Below, piece after piece: positions 4,758-7,074 of a stretch of 7,074 bases of DNA. The stretch covers positions 1 through 7,074 of the forward strand of contig CAIRDL010000549.1 of NCBI GenBank assembly GCA_903877345.1. The letters run 5' to 3'. The notes beneath the pieces are model-generated. The model saw only the letters and a program-made list of their open reading frames with translations. It made no database searches and was not told the origin of the DNA. The first letter of the stretch is position 1. Every line of letters begins with the position of its first letter. The stretch comes from an uncultured Oscillochloris sp. GTDB lineage: Bacteria > Chloroflexota > Chloroflexia > Chloroflexales > Chloroflexaceae. A program made the position numbers and the translations under genes.

Positions 4758-7074
4758 ATGAGCGACACGCCTGACCAACTTGCCACCCTGCGTACCCTAC
4801 GCGACACGACGGCGGATCCCGTCCAGCGTGCCGCCCTCAATGCCGCTATCGTGGCACTCCAGGGAGCAGCGCATACTCCCGTGGTCGATCTTCGCCCATC
4901 GCAGATGGGCGCTCTGACCATGGGCGACGTGGCGGGTGAGGATGTGGTGAAGGGGGCGGTGAACAATCGTGGCACCGTGACCGGCGCGGCGGTCGGCGTT
5001 AGCACTGGCTCCATCCAGACCGCCAGCGGTCACTCGTCCATTGGCGCGATGGTGGGCGGCGATGTGCGCCGTGACCTGACCCTGTTCACCGGCACCGCCA
5101 GTGGCAACTACATCGCTGAGGTGATCAATCTCTACCCGCAGCCCTCCAATGCGCCCCAAGCCGACTACGGCGCGGCCCTGCGCCGCTACCTGCGATTCGT
5201 CTACGCGACCTATGGGAAGCTCGATCTGCGCGGGATTGACCAGCGCCAGATGGATATGCCGCTCAGCGAGGTCTATGTCTCGCTTACCGTGCATGCCGTG
5301 GCCCCCGCCGAAGGGGTGTTGCGCGGTGGCCTCCGCAAGGTCATCGAGAAGGTGCGCCAGATGGTCGGGAAGGAGACCGAGACCGCGCATGACCGTGAGC
5401 ACGCCGTCGAGTGGACGAGCATCTTGGGTCAGCCGCGTCTGGCGGTGATCGGACTGCCCGGCAGCGGCAAGACCACCCTGCTCCAGTACACCGCTGTGCG
5501 CCTCTGTGAGGTGCTTGCCCGCGACGACAGCGCCTGCTTGTCCGATCTGGGCCTCGGCGGTACGATGATCCAGCACCCGCCGGTGCCGCTGCTGCTGCCG
5601 CTGCGCGAGCTCGGTGCCTTCCTGGGTGAGAGCAGTGTTCGTGACTTGGCCGGCGCGAACTCTGACCTGCTCCTTGACTGCCTGCTGAACTTCTACGGTC
5701 GCAACATCGACCATCTGCCGACCGACTTCTTCCGGCGGCTCTGCGATGCCGGGCGTGCGATCTTCCTGCTCGACGGCCTTGATGAGGTGCCGCAGACCGA
5801 CAACCGCATCCTCGTCAGTGCCATCGTGCGTAGTCTGGTCAACCGCTACCAGACATGCCGCTATGTGCTTACCTCGCGGCCCAAAGCCTACGAGGGCGAC
5901 GCCCGTCTTGGCCAAGGCTTCCGCGAGTGTACGGTGGACGATCTCTCGGCGGAGCAGCAGCAGCGCTTCATCGCCAATTGGAGCAGCAGCCTCCACCACC
6001 ACTTGCTCGGCTACGAGGAGGCCGACGCAGCGCGTCCAACGGCCCGCTTTAGCGCTGAACTGTGGGATGCCTTAGCGGCGAATGCACGGGTGCGTGACCT
6101 GGCGACCAACCCGCTGCTCCTGACGATCATTGCGATCATCTACTACGACTCGCGCAGCCTGCCGGAGAACCGCGCCGAGCTGTATGAGGCGTGTGTGACG
6201 GTGCTCCTCAAGGGCGGGCGCGGCAAGGCGGATCCGGCGGGTAAGCAACGGGAATTCTTCAGCGGACAACCAAGCCGGAGCATGAGCCTACGCCAGAAGC
6301 GCGAACTGCTGGCTTTTGTGGCCTACCGCATGCATCAGCGCGGGGACGGTACCGGGCGTGAGATTGATCATGATGACCTGGTGCAGATCGTCGCGGACTC
6401 CCCGGCGCTACCGGTCGGATGTTCACCGAGCGAGGCGGCGGAGGCGTTTGTGGACGAACTGCCGGTGCATGTCGGCCTGCTGGACGAGATTCGCCCACGG
6501 GTATTTCGCTTCAGCCACCTCTCGTTCCAGGAGTTCTTGGCGGCGCGCTACGTGGCCGAAGGCGAGCGCTGGAGCGAACTGCTCGAACACGCCCAGGAGT
6601 CATGGTGGCGCGAGGTGATTCTGCTCTGTGCGGGGCACCTGAGCCAGGTGCGCTGCTGGCTCTTTCTGGAACAGTTGATCACGCAGGGGACGACGCCGTT
6701 GGCACGGGCGGCGAGCTTAGCCCTGGCCGCCGACGCCATTGGCGAGTTGGAAAAGTTTAAGGGCCAGGGGCCGCTGACCGCACAGATCAGCGCCAATGCG
6801 TTGTCCATTCTGGAGGCTCCGGTAGATGCGGTGGCAGTCGCAGCACGGGTGCTTGCCGGGAACGCCTTGGCCGTGCTTGGCGACCCGCGCCTCCCGGTGA
6901 CGCCCGCCGATTGGCGAACCGAGTGGGTACGGCGCACCACTACCTTCGGTGCCCCAACCGGCTACTGGTGCTACGTGCGCCAGGGTGCGTACCGCATCGG
7001 CGGGTGGGCAGCGAAGGAGCCAGAGGCGACTATTTCGTTGTCCGCCTTCTGGCTGGCTCGCTACCCCATTACGG
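4758..7074 (+). CDS. NACHT-FGE/CLec receptor, 3' partial
   Basis: A second STAND-type receptor; 772 codons are visible and the frame is open at the window edge. The ATG at 4758 is the first start after an in-frame TAG at 4740; a weak GAG lies 9 bp upstream. The 51-bp gap after E3 shows no convincing promoter. The N-terminus (1-45) is a short helical stretch without a CHAT domain. A Gly/Val-rich segment (about 52-115) includes GTVTGAAVGV, matching GTVNGVAVGV in the first gene. LRGID (157-161) and SEVYV (170-174) are the shared pre-NACHT signature. The NACHT has GLPGSGKTT (232-240), IFLLDGLDEVP (335-345), TSR (372-374), NPLLLT (451-456) and FSHLSFQEFLAA (585-596). An LGDPR linker precedes the FGE/CLec domain, which begins near residue 735 and is cut after about 38 residues. 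Any variable region lies beyond the window. Confidence 0.92.
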   Translation, partial: MSDTPDQLATLRTLRDTTADPVQRAALNAAIVALQGAAHTPVVDLRPSQMGALTMGDVAGEDVVKGAVNNRGTVTGAAVGVSTGSIQTASGHSSIGAMVGGDVRRDLTLFTGTASGNYIAEVINLYPQPSNAPQADYGAALRRYLRFVYATYGKLDLRGIDQRQMDMPLSEVYVSLTVHAVAPAEGVLRGGLRKVIEKVRQMVGKETETAHDREHAVEWTSILGQPRLAVIGLPGSGKTTLLQYTAVRLCEVLARDDSACLSDLGLGGTMIQHPPVPLLLPLRELGAFLGESSVRDLAGANSDLLLDCLLNFYGRNIDHLPTDFFRRLCDAGRAIFLLDGLDEVPQTDNRILVSAIVRSLVNRYQTCRYVLTSRPKAYEGDARLGQGFRECTVDDLSAEQQQRFIANWSSSLHHHLLGYEEADAARPTARFSAELWDALAANARVRDLATNPLLLTIIAIIYYDSRSLPENRAELYEACVTVLLKGGRGKADPAGKQREFFSGQPSRSMSLRQKRELLAFVAYRMHQRGDGTGREIDHDDLVQIVADSPALPVGCSPSEAAEAFVDELPVHVGLLDEIRPRVFRFSHLSFQEFLAARYVAEGERWSELLEHAQESWWREVILLCAGHLSQVRCWLFLEQLITQGTTPLARAASLALAADAIGELEKFKGQGPLTAQISANALSILEAPVDAVAVAARVLAGNALAVLGDPRLPVTPADWRTEWVRRTTTFGAPTGYWCYVRQGAYRIGGWAAKEPEATISLSAFWLARYPIT
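6957..7074 (+). repeat. Start of duplicated FGE/CLec module, copy 2 (runs off window)
   Basis: This is the counterpart of 2191-2308, with 111 of 118 bases identical by my count and no gaps. It begins at the linker/CLec boundary and continues to the window end, so the full length of the shared module cannot be seen. Confidence 0.85.

Noticed and set aside
4797..6002. 401-residue open frame on the - strand
   Set aside because: It lies antisense to the second NACHT gene, whose P-loop, Walker B and winged-helix motifs prove the + strand frame. Long antisense frames are usual in GC-rich DNA, and this one shows no recognisable domain.

Overview
The window looks like an accessory, conflict-type locus from a GC-rich bacterium. 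NACHT receptors that end in an FGE/C-type-lectin (CLec) domain, DGR-type reverse transcriptase pieces, four-helix-bundle genes and TATCGGY heptamer tracts together suggest a filamentous, multicellular lineage such as Chloroflexota. That is inference from gene content; no rRNA or tRNA is present to settle it.

Layout, all on the + strand. (1) 1-2970: 3' part of a large gene encoding the tail of a CHAT-protease-like domain, a NACHT NTPase and a C-terminal FGE-like CLec domain. Its last ~35 codons look like the variable region of a diversity-generating retroelement (DGR). (2) 2953-4706: three elements, E1 (2953-3205), E2 (3666-4110) and E3 (4258-4706). Each is bounded by RCCGATA heptamers on the left and the inverted TATCGGY heptamers on the right. 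E2 and E3 each carry an intact gene for a 23S-rRNA-intervening-sequence-type four-helix-bundle protein; E1 carries none. (3) Between E1 and E2 lies a headless and tailless DGR-type reverse transcriptase fragment (3205-3669). Between E2 and E3 lies an Avd-like N-terminal fragment (4111-4257) that no ATG-based ORF reveals. (4) 4758 to the window end: a second NACHT gene, cut off just as its own FGE/CLec domain begins. That domain start is about 94% identical in DNA to the one in the first gene, although the NACHT parts have diverged.

Reading: two STAND-type receptors share an exchangeable CLec sensor module of the kind DGRs diversify. They flank the wreck of a DGR whose RT and Avd genes have been cut up by IVS-like elements. 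The four-helix-bundle genes in those elements stay intact, with mostly synonymous differences between copies. No template repeat is visible, so diversification, if it still occurs, would need a DGR elsewhere. The modular pairing of conflict NTPases with DGR-diversified CLec domains is known in multicellular bacteria. The heptamer-bounded four-helix-bundle elements that partition a DGR are the part I would call potentially new.
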